DNA from: Algibacter sp045066735
GTDB taxonomy: Bacteria; Bacteroidota; Bacteroidia; Flavobacteriales; Flavobacteriaceae
Reading direction: 5' to 3'
Assembly: GCF_045066735.1 (NCBI RefSeq)
Contig: NZ_JBISHH010000024.1
Coordinates: forward strand, 62,001-126,000
Length of the DNA: 64,000 nt
Shown here: positions 42,808-53,476 of the stretch, piece after piece
Numbering within the stretch: the first letter of the stretch is position 1
How the letters are laid out: each line of letters opens with the position of its first letter
Made by a program: the position numbers and the translations under genes
The notes under the pieces: generated by a model
Database searches by the model: none
Seen by the model: the letters and a program-made list of their open reading frames with translations, nothing else
What the model was told of the DNA's origin: nothing

Positions 42808-45729
42808 ATGAAGACAACTATTAAAAGATTGTTGTTCTTTTTACTATTTGCACCTACCTTAATGTTCGGGCAAACCAAAGTAAGAGGAACAGTAACAGAG
42901 AAAGCAACTTCTATTCCGCTTCCCGGAGTAAATGTCGTAATAAAAGGCACTACCACAGGAACAGCGACAGATTTTGACGGTAATTTTCAAATTGAAGCCA
43001 AAAATGGCGACGTACTTGTTATTACCTATGTAGGCTTCCAATCTCAAGAAATTACATATTCGGGACAAACAACCTTCAATATTCAACTTAATGAAGATGC
43101 TGCTTTACTGAACGAAATAGTAGTAATTGGATACGGATCTACAACCAAAAAAGATGCTACAGGCTCAGTAGAAGCCATTACTTCGGAAGGTTTTACACGA
43201 GGAAATATTGTAACTCCAGAAAATTTACTAAGCGGTCGAGTATCTGGTGTAAGCGTTACTACAAGTGGTGCGCCAGGTTCTGGTTCTCAAATTAGAATTC
43301 GAGGAGGTTCATCTATAAACGGATCTAACGACCCTTTAATTATTATCGACGGATTACCAATAGATAACAATAGCGTAAAAGGATCTCGTGGAGTTTTAGC
43401 TAGTATTAACCCAAACGATATTGATTCTTTTTCTGTATTAAAAGACGCCTCGGCAACTGCTATTTATGGTTCTAGAGCATCAAACGGTGTAATTATTATT
43501 GTAACTAAAAAAGGTAAATCTTCATTTAGCGCCACTTACGATACACAATACAGTTTTGGTGAAATTGCCAACCGTATCGATGTGTTTTCTGGTGATGAAT
43601 ACAGAAACCTTATTACATCGCAACCACTAAACGGGACAACTTTAGATGAAAGTTTACTAGGTGCAACAAGTACCGATTGGCAAGATGAGATTTTTAGAAA
43701 CACGGTGTCATCTCAACACAACATTTCTATGCAAGGTTCTTTATTTCAAACCATTCCAACACGTTTCTCTTTTGGATTAACCAACCAAGAAGGCGCTTTA
43801 ATGACATCGGAATTTGAACGTAGAAACTTAGGCTTAGCCTTAAACCCTTCAATGTTTAAAGATCATTTAAAAATTAATTTAAATGCAAACATGAGTTTTG
43901 AAGATAACCGTTTTGCGGATTCTGGTCAAATAGGCGCTGCATTATATTACGATCCTACACAGCCGGTTTACGATGCCACATCACCTTTTGATGGTTATTA
44001 CCAACACCGTAATGGTACAACGGTTTTAAACGGAACTACAAACCCAGTAGCATCATTACTTCAAACTAATAATTTAGGAGATTCTAATAGGGTTTATGGT
44101 AATTTAAATTTCGATTATAAATTCCATTTTTTACCAGACTTAAGAGCTGTAGTAAATATTGGTTACGACGAAACCAAAGCGAAAGAAATTCAATCGACGT
44201 CTTACAACATGCCAACAAACGACCCTGTAAAAGGGAACACGTTGCGCCGTTTTGAAAACAGAACCAACAAATTATTAGATGGTTATTTAAACTATAAGAA
44301 AGAATTTGAAAACTTCCGCACCGAATTAATGGCAGGTTACTCTTATCAAAAATTTACCTTTAACGGAAACGATACTGGCAACTTAAGAGACCCTCAAACT
44401 TTTGCAAACACTTATGCCGACCCAGACGTTGTTTTAATTGGTTATTTTGGTAGAGCAAATTTAACATTTTCAGAAAAATACCTAGTAACGTTAACGTACA
44501 GACGTGATGGAACATCTCGTTTTAGCGAAGAAAACCGTTGGGGTAACTTCCCTGCTGCTGCCGTAGCTTGGAATATTAGTGATGAAGATTTCTTAAAAAA
44601 TTCTAAAACCATTTCTAATTTAAAACTAAGAGCTGGATATGGTATTACAGGACAGCAATCAATTAGTGAAAAAGACATTTTCTTAAACAGATATAGAGGT
44701 GGTGATGCTAATTCGCAGTATCAATTTGGCAACCAAGTTATTCAATCACTTATTGCCTCAGAAATAAACCCAGATATTAAATGGGAAGAAACAGCAACTA
44801 TAGAATTTGGTATAGATTATGGCGTTTTTGACAACCGCGTTTCTGGTTCGTTAAACTTCTTCCAAAAAAACTCTACCGATTTATTATTCTCTGCAGCTGT
44901 TGCCGATGGTACAAACTTTTCAAACAATATCATCCAAAACATTGGAGAATTACAAACTCGTGGTATAGAATTTTCGGTTAATGCTGATGTTGTTAAACAA
45001 GAAGATTTCACAATAGACTTCAACTTTAATGCAACATTTTTAGACAGAGAAATTAAAGAACTTGCCCAAGGTCAGGATGTAAAAACTGGTGGTATTTCTG
45101 GTGGTACAGGTAACAACATTCAAATTTTAAGCGAAGGATTTTCGCCTAATTCATTTAATGTTTACAAACAACTTTATGATACATCTGGAAATCCAATTGA
45201 AGGCGCTTATGTAGATTTAAATGGTGATAACGTAATTAATGAAGATGACCGTTACTTAAAAGAAAACCCTGGTGCAGATGCTATTTTAGGTTTTCAATCT
45301 AACGTGAATTATAAAAATTTCGATTTCTCTTTCAACATGAGAGCTAATTTAGGAAACTACGTTTATAACAACGTAAATTCATCGAAAGCACAATACCAGT
45401 TACTTCAGGATAATGCCGTTTTAGGTAACCTACCAACATCGGTTTTAGACAACAATTTTCAACGTACCGCAGATGTTATCATTTCTGATATTTATGTAGA
45501 AGACGCTTCATTCTTAAAAATGGATAATATTACTTTAGGTTATACTTTTCCAAATGTTTCTAAAAAATTAAAAAGCATTCGTTTATGGGCTGGAGTTCAA
45601 AACGTATTCACTATTACAAATTATAGCGGATTAGATCCAGAAGTATCAGTTGGTACAGACCAAGGCATAGACAATAACATATACCCAAGGCCAAGAACTA
45701 TTTTGGCAGGAGCTAATTTTAAATTTTAA
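42808..45729 (+). CDS. susC: SusC-like TonB-dependent transporter (alpha-glucan PUL)
   Basis: This 973-residue outer-membrane transporter has a signal peptide ending TLMFGQ. A carboxypeptidase-D-like domain at about 24-97 contains RGTVTEKATSIPLPGVNVVI. Next is the TonB-box region NEIVVIGYGSTTKKDATGSV. The plug has DPLIIIDGLPIDNNSV and VLKDASATAIYGSRASNGVI. A large barrel follows, ending TILAGANFKF. It leads the plus-strand arm and is followed 11 bp later by SusD. Substrate assignment to starch or glycogen oligosaccharides rests on SusA, SusB, SusE-like and GH65 neighbours. The LacI-type palindrome upstream suggests maltooligosaccharide-responsive control. Confidence 0.95.
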   Translation: MKTTIKRLLFFLLFAPTLMFGQTKVRGTVTEKATSIPLPGVNVVIKGTTTGTATDFDGNFQIEAKNGDVLVITYVGFQSQEITYSGQTTFNIQLNEDAALLNEIVVIGYGSTTKKDATGSVEAITSEGFTRGNIVTPENLLSGRVSGVSVTTSGAPGSGSQIRIRGGSSINGSNDPLIIIDGLPIDNNSVKGSRGVLASINPNDIDSFSVLKDASATAIYGSRASNGVIIIVTKKGKSSFSATYDTQYSFGEIANRIDVFSGDEYRNLITSQPLNGTTLDESLLGATSTDWQDEIFRNTVSSQHNISMQGSLFQTIPTRFSFGLTNQEGALMTSEFERRNLGLALNPSMFKDHLKINLNANMSFEDNRFADSGQIGAALYYDPTQPVYDATSPFDGYYQHRNGTTVLNGTTNPVASLLQTNNLGDSNRVYGNLNFDYKFHFLPDLRAVVNIGYDETKAKEIQSTSYNMPTNDPVKGNTLRRFENRTNKLLDGYLNYKKEFENFRTELMAGYSYQKFTFNGNDTGNLRDPQTFANTYADPDVVLIGYFGRANLTFSEKYLVTLTYRRDGTSRFSEENRWGNFPAAAVAWNISDEDFLKNSKTISNLKLRAGYGITGQQSISEKDIFLNRYRGGDANSQYQFGNQVIQSLIASEINPDIKWEETATIEFGIDYGVFDNRVSGSLNFFQKNSTDLLFSAAVADGTNFSNNIIQNIGELQTRGIEFSVNADVVKQEDFTIDFNFNATFLDREIKELAQGQDVKTGGISGGTGNNIQILSEGFSPNSFNVYKQLYDTSGNPIEGAYVDLNGDNVINEDDRYLKENPGADAILGFQSNVNYKNFDFSFNMRANLGNYVYNNVNSSKAQYQLLQDNAVLGNLPTSVLDNNFQRTADVIISDIYVEDASFLKMDNITLGYTFPNVSKKLKSIRLWAGVQNVFTITNYSGLDPEVSVGTDQGIDNNIYPRPRTILAGANFKF

Positions 45730-45740
45730 AAAATACAACT

Positions 45741-47342
45741 ATGAAACCAAGATTTAAAATACAAAATACCATTGGGATCGCTCTACTTTTATTCGCTACA
45801 CTAACCTCGTGTACAGATGATTTAGACATTGTTCCTAATGACGACCAAACCGTATTAAGTGAAGAGCTTTTTACTAACGAAGCGGCTTACAAACAGGTAC
45901 TAGCAGGTATTTATGCCAACTTAGCACTTACCGGAACCGATGGTGCAGGAAATTCAAACCTTAAAAACATTGATGCTGGAACTAGCCAATTTGGACGTGT
46001 ACTTTTATATGTACAAACCTTATCGGCAGATCAAATGATTTGGTCTTACGAGAATGACCCTGGAGCTAGAGAAATTCAAAGAAATACATGGACTGCTCAA
46101 AATCCTCTTTTATTGGGTATGTTTAGTAGAGCACACCTTTCTATTGCTTTAGCAAACAATTTTTTAAGAGAAACTACAGATGCGAAACTAGATGCAAGAA
46201 ACGTATCATCATCAACAAGAACAGAGATTGTAGCCTACAGAGCTGAAGCCCGCTTAATGCGTGCCATGGCATATTACTACATGATGGATATTTTTGGAAA
46301 AGCAAACTTTGTTACCGAAAACGATGCGCTTAATTCCTTTCCTCCTGTTTACGAAAGAGCTCAATTATTTGATTTTGTTGAATCAGAATTAATTGCAATC
46401 GATAGCGATTTAGTAAACTCTAGACAAAATGAATATGGCCGTGCGGACAAATCGGTTGCTTATATGATTTTAGCTAAAATATATTTAAACGCTGAAGTAT
46501 ACATTGGTGAAAACCGTTATGCAGATTGTTTATCATACTGCCAAAAAATAATGGACGGTGGTTATACATTATCATCTAATTATTTATACAACTTTATGGC
46601 AGACAACAATACAAACTCTGCGGTAAACGAAATTATTTTCCCAATAGTTTCAGATGGAACAACAACACAAAACTACGGACCAACAACTGTTATGATTAAT
46701 GGTCAAGTAGGAAGTTTAGAAGAAAACGGACTAGAACTTGGTGTTAGTAAACCAGGCTGGGGTGGTGCGCTTAGAATTAGAAAGCAATTAGCAAACCTAT
46801 TCGATTCTTCTTTTGCTGACGATGATAGAAATACGATTATCTCTGCAGATAGACCAATTGATATTATTGAAATTTCAGATAAAGACACCGGATACATTAT
46901 TGAAAAATACTCTAATGCAACCTCAACAGGAGGCGCTGGTGCAGACCAAACTTTTGTTGACACCGATTTTCCTTTATTTAGATTAGCCGATGTATACTTA
47001 ATGTATGCTGAAGCACATTTAAGAGGTGGTGGCGGTACTATTACCGATGCTGTTGGTTATGTAAACGCTTTAAGAACGAGAGCAAACAACCCTAACACCA
47101 TTTCTTCTGGAGATTTAACTTTAGATTTTATTTTAGATGAACGCGCTCGTGAATTACACTGGGAAGCACACCGAAGACAAGATTTAATTCGTTATAATAA
47201 GTTTACTGGCGGAAATTACAATTGGGCGTGGAAAGGTAACGGAAGCAATGGTATTTCTTTACCATCACATTTTAATGTGTATCCAATTCCAACCGGAAGT
47301 ATTGCAGCAAACCCTAACCTGACTCAAAACACAGGGTACTAA
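45741..47342 (+). CDS. susD: SusD-family starch-binding lipoprotein
   Basis: This 533-residue lipoprotein (Cys24 in LTSC) is the surface partner of SusC. SusD hallmarks include the N-terminal LDIVPNDDQTVLSEELFTNE and the helical region AYRAEARLMRAMAYYYMMDI. The TPR-like ADKSVAYMILAKIYLNAEVY is followed by the C-terminal LADVYLMYAEAHLRGG and LDERARELHWEAHRRQDLIR. The protein ends with NPNLTQNTGY. It binds maltooligosaccharides at the mouth of the SusC channel. It is 11 bp from SusC and 21 bp from the SusE-like gene, so it is clearly in the same transcript. Confidence 0.95.
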   Translation: MKPRFKIQNTIGIALLLFATLTSCTDDLDIVPNDDQTVLSEELFTNEAAYKQVLAGIYANLALTGTDGAGNSNLKNIDAGTSQFGRVLLYVQTLSADQMIWSYENDPGAREIQRNTWTAQNPLLLGMFSRAHLSIALANNFLRETTDAKLDARNVSSSTRTEIVAYRAEARLMRAMAYYYMMDIFGKANFVTENDALNSFPPVYERAQLFDFVESELIAIDSDLVNSRQNEYGRADKSVAYMILAKIYLNAEVYIGENRYADCLSYCQKIMDGGYTLSSNYLYNFMADNNTNSAVNEIIFPIVSDGTTTQNYGPTTVMINGQVGSLEENGLELGVSKPGWGGALRIRKQLANLFDSSFADDDRNTIISADRPIDIIEISDKDTGYIIEKYSNATSTGGAGADQTFVDTDFPLFRLADVYLMYAEAHLRGGGGTITDAVGYVNALRTRANNPNTISSGDLTLDFILDERARELHWEAHRRQDLIRYNKFTGGNYNWAWKGNGSNGISLPSHFNVYPIPTGSIAANPNLTQNTGY

Positions 47343-47363
47343 ACTTAAAAACAAATAAAGACC

Positions 47364-48491
47364 ATGAAAAAATTTAAAAACATTTCAGTGTTTAGCATTA
47401 TTGGTTTAGTTTTACTATGCCTGAGTTCTTGCGATGACACAACAGATATATACTCTGTTTCAGACCCATCATCACCAATTTTAGCCGAATTAAATTTTAG
47501 CCAAATTGAACTCGATGCCAATAATACAAACAACCCAGCTTTATCATTAAACTGGGTAGAATCAGATTACGGACAACAAACAGCCATTAATTATGCCGTG
47601 CAATTTGCAAACGATGATGCTTTTACAACACCCGTTACTGCTTCGACCGTTACAGGACGAAACAACCTTACCCTATCGACAAGTGAAATAAACGCAGCCG
47701 CAGGTAGTGCTGGTTTAGATCCGTTTACTTGGGGAACGCTATACACCAGAGTTGTAGCATCTTTAGGCTCCCAAAACAGTGAGTCTGTAGCGTCAAATAC
47801 ACTACAATTTGAGGTATACCCTTATTACAACTATGTGTTTAACGATTATTATCTAGTAGGAAACGGAGTAGTTTCAGGATGGAACAACAATGCAAATAAC
47901 CCACCATTATTTAGAGATGCCGATAACCAAAACCTGTATTACTACACAGGATACTTTGCAAATGCAGGCGGATTTGATGAAGGTCGATTCAAAATTTTAG
48001 AGAGCAGAGGTTTATGGCAACCGCAATGGGGAGTTACTCCAAATGAAGGAGACGATAACCCTGCCGAATCTGGAGATATAGCAGGCAACCCAGGAACACA
48101 AGATGGTGACCCAGGTCGTTTTGGTGTACCAACCGCTGGCTATTACCAATTTACGATAGACTTTTCTACTAAAAAATATACCCTAACACCTTATAATAAC
48201 GCCGGAGCAACAGATTTCTCAAGCATTGAAGTACAAGGTTCTAGCACAGAAACAACTACTTTAACACCTTTAACTATAGATACACACGTGTGGTATGCTG
48301 CAGCATTACATTTAACACCAGGAGATGTTTCATTTGTAACAAATACGGGTTCTACCTGGGGTGGTTCAACAGGCTTTTCAGGAGTCGCAACAGATGGTGG
48401 CGGACCAATTCCAGTAATTGTAGAAGACGACTATGATGTTTGGTTTAACGACCTTACTGGCCGTTACATTCTTGTGCCATTAAACTTATAA
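47364..48491 (+). CDS. susE: SusE-like starch-binding lipoprotein
   Basis: This 375-residue lipoprotein (Cys23 in LSSCDD) lies immediately after SusD. The N-terminal SusE Ig-like domain at about 30-150 contains LSLNWVESDYGQQTAINYAV. A starch-binding CBM-like module at about 155-275 contains YYLVGNGVVSGWNNN and GLWQPQWGVTPNEG. A second, related C-terminal module ends YDVWFNDLTGRYILVPLNL. The tryptophans in SGW and LWQPQW are typical ligand-stacking residues of SusE/F CBMs. Its role is to tether starch near SusCD. It is related to the next gene but has a shorter N-terminal region. Confidence 0.88.
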   Translation: MKKFKNISVFSIIGLVLLCLSSCDDTTDIYSVSDPSSPILAELNFSQIELDANNTNNPALSLNWVESDYGQQTAINYAVQFANDDAFTTPVTASTVTGRNNLTLSTSEINAAAGSAGLDPFTWGTLYTRVVASLGSQNSESVASNTLQFEVYPYYNYVFNDYYLVGNGVVSGWNNNANNPPLFRDADNQNLYYYTGYFANAGGFDEGRFKILESRGLWQPQWGVTPNEGDDNPAESGDIAGNPGTQDGDPGRFGVPTAGYYQFTIDFSTKKYTLTPYNNAGATDFSSIEVQGSSTETTTLTPLTIDTHVWYAAALHLTPGDVSFVTNTGSTWGGSTGFSGVATDGGGPIPVIVEDDYDVWFNDLTGRYILVPLNL

Positions 48492-48516
48492 TATTAATCC
48501 TTTTAATAGAAAAAAT

Positions 48517-49983
48517 ATGAAATTTTATATAACCAAAATAAGCTTTCTGTTGCTATTGTCAACACTGTTTTTCGCTTCTTGCGAAACCGAAGAAAGCCTT
48601 ACAATTACAGCACCAGAGGCTGAGTTTGTTCTAAATACACCTGGTATAAGTACTGTTTTTTTAAACTTTGCATTACCAGACAATCCTGCATTTACATTGT
48701 CGTGGAAAGATGATGTAACAGGAAGCAGCTCGTACACCGTTGAAATGGCAACCGATGCAGATTTTACATCGCCTATATCTTTAGGAACAACCGATGCAAA
48801 AAACTTTTCAATGACGGTTGCAGAATTCAATAACACCATTGCAAATTCGGGAGCAACAACGTTTAGAGATGTACCAGTATATTTTAGAATTGCAACTGGA
48901 AGCGAAACATCTAATAGCATTTTATTATTAGCAACTCGTTATCCAACCGATGCTCCTGTAGTTTCAAGTCCTTTAGCTAATGATGCCTTTGTATTATCTA
49001 TAGGTTCTGTAGATGAAACTGTATTAACCGTAAATTGGACAGATGCTGTTTTAGAATCCTCTTTAGGTATCAATATTAATTACACCGTTGAAGCTGCTTT
49101 GGCAGGAAGCGATTTTGCAAACCCAGTGGCTATTGGAACCATAACCAACTTAAGCACAGTATCATCAACACATTCAGAATTAAATGCAGTGGCTATTGGT
49201 ATCGGTTTAATGCCAGAAGTTGCTGGCGATATGGATATTAGAGTTGTAGCTAAAAACACAAATACAGGAGGAAGTGAGTTAACAAGAATTTCAGATGCAA
49301 TAACGGTTTCTGTAACTCCTTATCTTTCTGCATTTCCTAATCTATATGTAGTTGGAGACGCCACATCACCAGGATGGAGTAACGATAACAATAATACACC
49401 TTTGTTTAGAAATCAAGATGTACCAAACAACTATGTCTATGTTGGTTATTTTGGAGCAGGAGCTTTTAAATTATTAGAAACTAAAGGCGCTTGGCAACCA
49501 CAATGGGGTACAAACGACGGAACTTCTCTCGCAGTAAATACTGGTTCAGGTTCAGACCCTGGAACATTTAATGTTTCAACGGCAGGGTATTACTCTTATA
49601 ATTTCACCACGGTTGGCGAAGCTGGAAGTTTTACAGTAGAACCTTATGATGCATCGGCAGCACCAACATACGGCACTATGGCAATTATTGGAGATGCCAC
49701 GCCTAATGGCTGGGACGGTGACAACGACACCAACTTTACTCAAGATACTAATAACCCACACCTATGGTATATCAATGGCGTAACACTAACAAGTGGCGGC
49801 CAAATGCTAATTAGAGCAAATGATGATTGGGCAGATGTTTGGAGATATTCAGGATCTAACCAACTATACGGTAAAGCTAATTTAGCCGGTGGCGGCGATA
49901 ACATTCCGTTTAACGAAGCTTCTGGAAGTTACGATTTCTGGTTCAACGATTTAGATGGTAGCTACAATATTATACCAAACTAA
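48517..49983 (+). CDS. SusE/SusF-like multi-module starch-binding lipoprotein
   Basis: This 488-residue lipoprotein (Cys22 in FFASCE) is a longer paralogue of the preceding gene. Two Ig-like SusE-type domains lie at about 30-150 and 150-265 (FTLSWKDDVTGSSSYTVEMA, VLTVNWTDAVLESSLGININ). Two CBM-like modules follow. The first contains LYVVGDATSPGWSND and GAWQPQWGTND, and the second contains MAIIGDATPNGWDGD and DFWFNDLDGSYNIIPN. This fits a SusF-type position and role, holding starch at the surface. It is 25 bp after the SusE-like gene and is followed by a strong terminator, which closes the SusCDEF transcript. Confidence 0.88.
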   Translation: MKFYITKISFLLLLSTLFFASCETEESLTITAPEAEFVLNTPGISTVFLNFALPDNPAFTLSWKDDVTGSSSYTVEMATDADFTSPISLGTTDAKNFSMTVAEFNNTIANSGATTFRDVPVYFRIATGSETSNSILLLATRYPTDAPVVSSPLANDAFVLSIGSVDETVLTVNWTDAVLESSLGININYTVEAALAGSDFANPVAIGTITNLSTVSSTHSELNAVAIGIGLMPEVAGDMDIRVVAKNTNTGGSELTRISDAITVSVTPYLSAFPNLYVVGDATSPGWSNDNNNTPLFRNQDVPNNYVYVGYFGAGAFKLLETKGAWQPQWGTNDGTSLAVNTGSGSDPGTFNVSTAGYYSYNFTTVGEAGSFTVEPYDASAAPTYGTMAIIGDATPNGWDGDNDTNFTQDTNNPHLWYINGVTLTSGGQMLIRANDDWADVWRYSGSNQLYGKANLAGGGDNIPFNEASGSYDFWFNDLDGSYNIIPN

Positions 49984-50002
49984 AACATTTAACACCTTAA
50001 AG

Positions 50003-50030
50003 AGGCTGATTTTTATCAGCCTTTTTTTTC
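50003..50030 (+). terminator. Rho-independent terminator after the SusE/F gene
   Basis: AGGCTGAT (50003-50010) pairs with ATCAGCCT (50015-50022) around TTTT and is followed by a run of T. It separates SusCDEF from the T9SS amylase gene. A second weaker hairpin (AAGATT 50054-50059 with AATCTT 50072-50077, then T-run) and the palindrome ATTTAATTAAAT (50063-50074) lie further on in the gap. Confidence 0.88.
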
Positions 50031-50116
50031 TTAAAAAAAGAAGCTTTATTGAAAAGATTATCATTTAATTAAATCTTCTTTTTACCACATTACAACTTAA
50101 CTAAACACCAAAACAA

Positions 50117-53100
50117 ATGAGAAAACTGCTACTATTTTCTTTCTTGCTATTTAGCCTAACCACTATCTCGCAAGTTGCTATATCACCTAGCGCTTTCGAA
50201 GTTACAAGCCAAATAACTATAACGGTAAACCTCAACAGCACAGCAACCGATTGCAATAGCCTATCTTCTGCTAGCAAAGTATACATGCACTCCGGTGTAG
50301 GAAACGATACTGATGCTTGGGGTATTAAAACCGTTGGTAATTGGGGAGTTGATGATGGTATTGGCGAAATGACGAATAACAACGATGGTACCTGGAGTAT
50401 CACCATAACACCATCCATTTATTATAGTTTAACAACCGAACAACAAAGTGCATCTACCAAAATGGGTATGGTTTTTAGAAACGCATCGGGAAATCAAGAG
50501 TTAAAAGCATCAGGTTGTGCCGATTTCTTTTTCGATATTGGTTCTTTTCAACTATTTTTAAACATGCCTACAAAAACCACAACCATTTTAAATACTGGTG
50601 AAACACTGCCAATTAGCGCAACATCAAGTACAACAGCTAATTTCACACTATTAGTAAACAATAACATTGTAGATACAGCCAATCAAACCACAACATACAC
50701 TAATAATTACACAGTAATCGAAAACACAACATTCGAGTTACAAATTACGGATGGTACACAAACCCAATCTAAAAATTTTGAAGCCATAGTTGTTCCAACA
50801 GTTACCGAAGCAGCTTTACCAAACAACTTATTAGATGGTATTAATTACAATGAAACCGACAACACTAAAGCTACTTTGGTGCTTTATGCGCCGCTAAAAG
50901 AGTTTGTACATGTTATTGGCGACTTTAATGATTGGACGATAGATGATGCTTTTTTAATGAAGAAAGACAGCAGTAAAGATCGTTTTTGGATAGAACTAAC
51001 AGGATTAGCACCACAAACCAACCACATGTATCAATATATGGTTGATGCTTCTATAAAAATAGCAGATCCATATTCTCCAGTTATTTTAACAGAATCGAAC
51101 GATCAATATATCAATGCGGTAACTTATCCTGAGTTACCAGCATATCCAACAGGAAAAACAAACCACAATATTACTTTATTAAGAACAGGAGATGCAGACT
51201 ATAATTGGCAAGTAACCAATTTTACAGCTCCCGAAAAAACCGATTTAGTAATTTACGAACTGCTACTTCGCGATTTCGATGCTCTCCATAGCTTTGACGC
51301 TCTAAAAAGCAGACTAGATTATATAGAAAACCTAGGCATAAACGCTATTGAGTTAATGCCTTTAAATGAATTTGACGGTAACGAAAGTTGGGGCTACAAT
51401 CCATCATTCCATATGGCACTAGATAAATATTACGGTACGCAAAATGCCTTTAAAGCTTTAGTAGACGAATGTCACCGTCGTGGCATAGCCATTATTGTAG
51501 ATGTTGTTTTCAACCATGCCTCTGGACAAAACCCATATTATAGACTCTGGAATACCGATAATGGTAATTATGGAGGTACGGCATCTGTCGATAATCCATT
51601 TTTTAATCAAACAGCAAAACATGCGTATAGCGTTTTTAATGATTTTAACCATAGCGCAACGGCAACCCGAGACTACGTAAAACGTGTTACTCAATTTTGG
51701 ATTGACGAATATAAAATTGATGGTTTTCGATGGGACCTAACCAAAGGATTTACTCAAAACTGTAGCGAAAATAACGAGAGTTGTACTGGTAATTATCAAC
51801 AGGACCGTGTTGATGTTTTAAAATTGTATGCCGATTATCAATGGGACAAAAAAGAAAACTTCTATGTTATATTCGAACATTTAGGAGGTATAACCGAAGA
51901 GAGTGAATGGGCAAATTACCGAGTAAATGAAGGCAAAGGCATTATGCTTTGGAATAATATAAACGGCACTTACAGCGATGCTTCAATGGGTTTTACTTCT
52001 GATGGAAAATCTAACTTCGAAAACGTTTCATATAAACAAAAAGGCTTTGCTCAAGCAACATCTTCCGTAAGCTATATGGAAAGTCATGATGAAGAGCGCA
52101 TGATGTTTAGAAACCTTAGTTTTGGCGCATCGAACACCAATTATAACGTTAAAGATTTAAATACCGCTTTAAAACGTGTAGAAACAGCTGGAGCTTTTTT
52201 CTTTACTGTTCCCGGTCCTAAAATGATTTGGCAATTTGGCGAATTGGGTTACGATATTTCTATAGACCAAAATGGACGAGTTGGTAATAAACCTATTCTT
52301 TGGGATTATTTAAATGATGCCAACCGCAAAGCGGTATATAACACTTGGCGAAATTTAATTCGTTTAAAACTTGAAGAACCTATTTTTAAAACCACTAATT
52401 TCGAGGTTGACACCGACAAAACTTCTGGGCTAAAATCTATCCATTTAACGCTGGATAATGCAACAGAAAATGATATTAAATATATTACTATAATTGGAAA
52501 CTTTGGTATTACAGCTCAAAACATTACACCTAATTTCCAACAAACGGGAACATGGTATAATTTGCTAGACAGAAATATGCCAATGGACGTTACGAGCACA
52601 ACAGCATCGATAACATTAAAAGCTGGTGAGTTCATGATTTTTGGAGATAAAACCTTTATTAACCCAGAAGATTTAGATAGCGATGGTGTTTTAAACATAA
52701 ACGATACGTGCATTAATACACCAATTGGCGCTACTGTAGATGCAAATGGTTGCGAAATATTTAGTTTACCAGCAAACAATTTTAAACTGCAAATAGGTAA
52801 TGAAACCTGTAGAAATAGCAACAATGGTTTTATTGATATTACAGCAGAAAAAAATCTAAACTACACCCTTAAAATCTCAGGCAATAATGTAAATAGTACC
52901 GATACATTTACTAGTAATTTTATTAAAAACAATTTAGACTCCGGCCATTATAATGTTTGTGTTACCGTTGAAGGACAACCAGAATACGAGCAATGCTACA
53001 ATATTAACATAATAGAACCCGAAGATTTATCCGTATTAGCAAAACAAACAAATGGAAAGAAATCAGTTTCACTTAAAATGAGTGGAGGGTCTCTTTATAA

Positions 53101-53476
53101 AATCACTCTTAATGGGGCAACCACAGAAACTTCAAACTCCGAGATTGAACTTGACTTAAAATCTGGAGAAAATAAAATTCTAGTAGAAACAGATAAAATT
53201 TGTCAAGGTAAATTTGAAGAATCTATTTTTTACAATAATGAAATGGCAGCGTTTCCAAACCCCATTTCAAACAATGAATTAAATATTAATCTGGGTGAAT
53301 TACAAGATGAAAAAGCAACGGTAGACATATTTTCGATTCTGGGAAAACGTGTTTACAATACCGAAACGACAAGCAATACACTTAAAATAGATACATCGGA
53401 ACTAGACAAAGGCGTTTACTTATTAAAAGTGGTTACAAAAACAAATAGCAAAAGCTTTAAAATAATTAAGAACTAA
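50117..53476 (+). CDS. T9SS-exported multi-domain GH13 alpha-amylase/pullulanase-like enzyme
   Basis: This 1119-residue protein has a signal peptide (about 1-19). An N-terminal module at about 25-150 contains GNWGVDDGIGEMTNNNDGTW. An Ig-like segment leads to a CBM48-like domain at about 240-330 (LKEFVHVIGDFNDW). The GH13 barrel at about 365-760 has VVFNHASG, GFRWDLTKGF (nucleophile Asp540), VIFEHLGG (acid Glu587) and ESHDEERMM (Asp658). A thrombospondin-3-like calcium repeat at about 852-880 contains DLDSDGVLNINDTC. Two beta segments precede a T9SS sorting domain at about 1045-1119 (AAFPNPISNNELNINL to KSFKIIKN). It is therefore sent to the surface or medium by T9SS, unlike the lipoprotein amylases. 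It should make the first cuts in polymeric alpha-glucan. Confidence 0.9.
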   Translation: MRKLLLFSFLLFSLTTISQVAISPSAFEVTSQITITVNLNSTATDCNSLSSASKVYMHSGVGNDTDAWGIKTVGNWGVDDGIGEMTNNNDGTWSITITPSIYYSLTTEQQSASTKMGMVFRNASGNQELKASGCADFFFDIGSFQLFLNMPTKTTTILNTGETLPISATSSTTANFTLLVNNNIVDTANQTTTYTNNYTVIENTTFELQITDGTQTQSKNFEAIVVPTVTEAALPNNLLDGINYNETDNTKATLVLYAPLKEFVHVIGDFNDWTIDDAFLMKKDSSKDRFWIELTGLAPQTNHMYQYMVDASIKIADPYSPVILTESNDQYINAVTYPELPAYPTGKTNHNITLLRTGDADYNWQVTNFTAPEKTDLVIYELLLRDFDALHSFDALKSRLDYIENLGINAIELMPLNEFDGNESWGYNPSFHMALDKYYGTQNAFKALVDECHRRGIAIIVDVVFNHASGQNPYYRLWNTDNGNYGGTASVDNPFFNQTAKHAYSVFNDFNHSATATRDYVKRVTQFWIDEYKIDGFRWDLTKGFTQNCSENNESCTGNYQQDRVDVLKLYADYQWDKKENFYVIFEHLGGITEESEWANYRVNEGKGIMLWNNINGTYSDASMGFTSDGKSNFENVSYKQKGFAQATSSVSYMESHDEERMMFRNLSFGASNTNYNVKDLNTALKRVETAGAFFFTVPGPKMIWQFGELGYDISIDQNGRVGNKPILWDYLNDANRKAVYNTWRNLIRLKLEEPIFKTTNFEVDTDKTSGLKSIHLTLDNATENDIKYITIIGNFGITAQNITPNFQQTGTWYNLLDRNMPMDVTSTTASITLKAGEFMIFGDKTFINPEDLDSDGVLNINDTCINTPIGATVDANGCEIFSLPANNFKLQIGNETCRNSNNGFIDITAEKNLNYTLKISGNNVNSTDTFTSNFIKNNLDSGHYNVCVTVEGQPEYEQCYNINIIEPEDLSVLAKQTNGKKSVSLKMSGGSLYKITLNGATTETSNSEIELDLKSGENKILVETDKICQGKFEESIFYNNEMAAFPNPISNNELNINLGELQDEKATVDIFSILGKRVYNTETTSNTLKIDTSELDKGVYLLKVVTKTNSKSFKIIKN

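Noticed and set aside
48525..48920. 131-residue open frame antisense to the SusE/F-like gene
   Set aside because: It overlaps the signal peptide and Ig domain of the true gene, with no promoter or homology signal.
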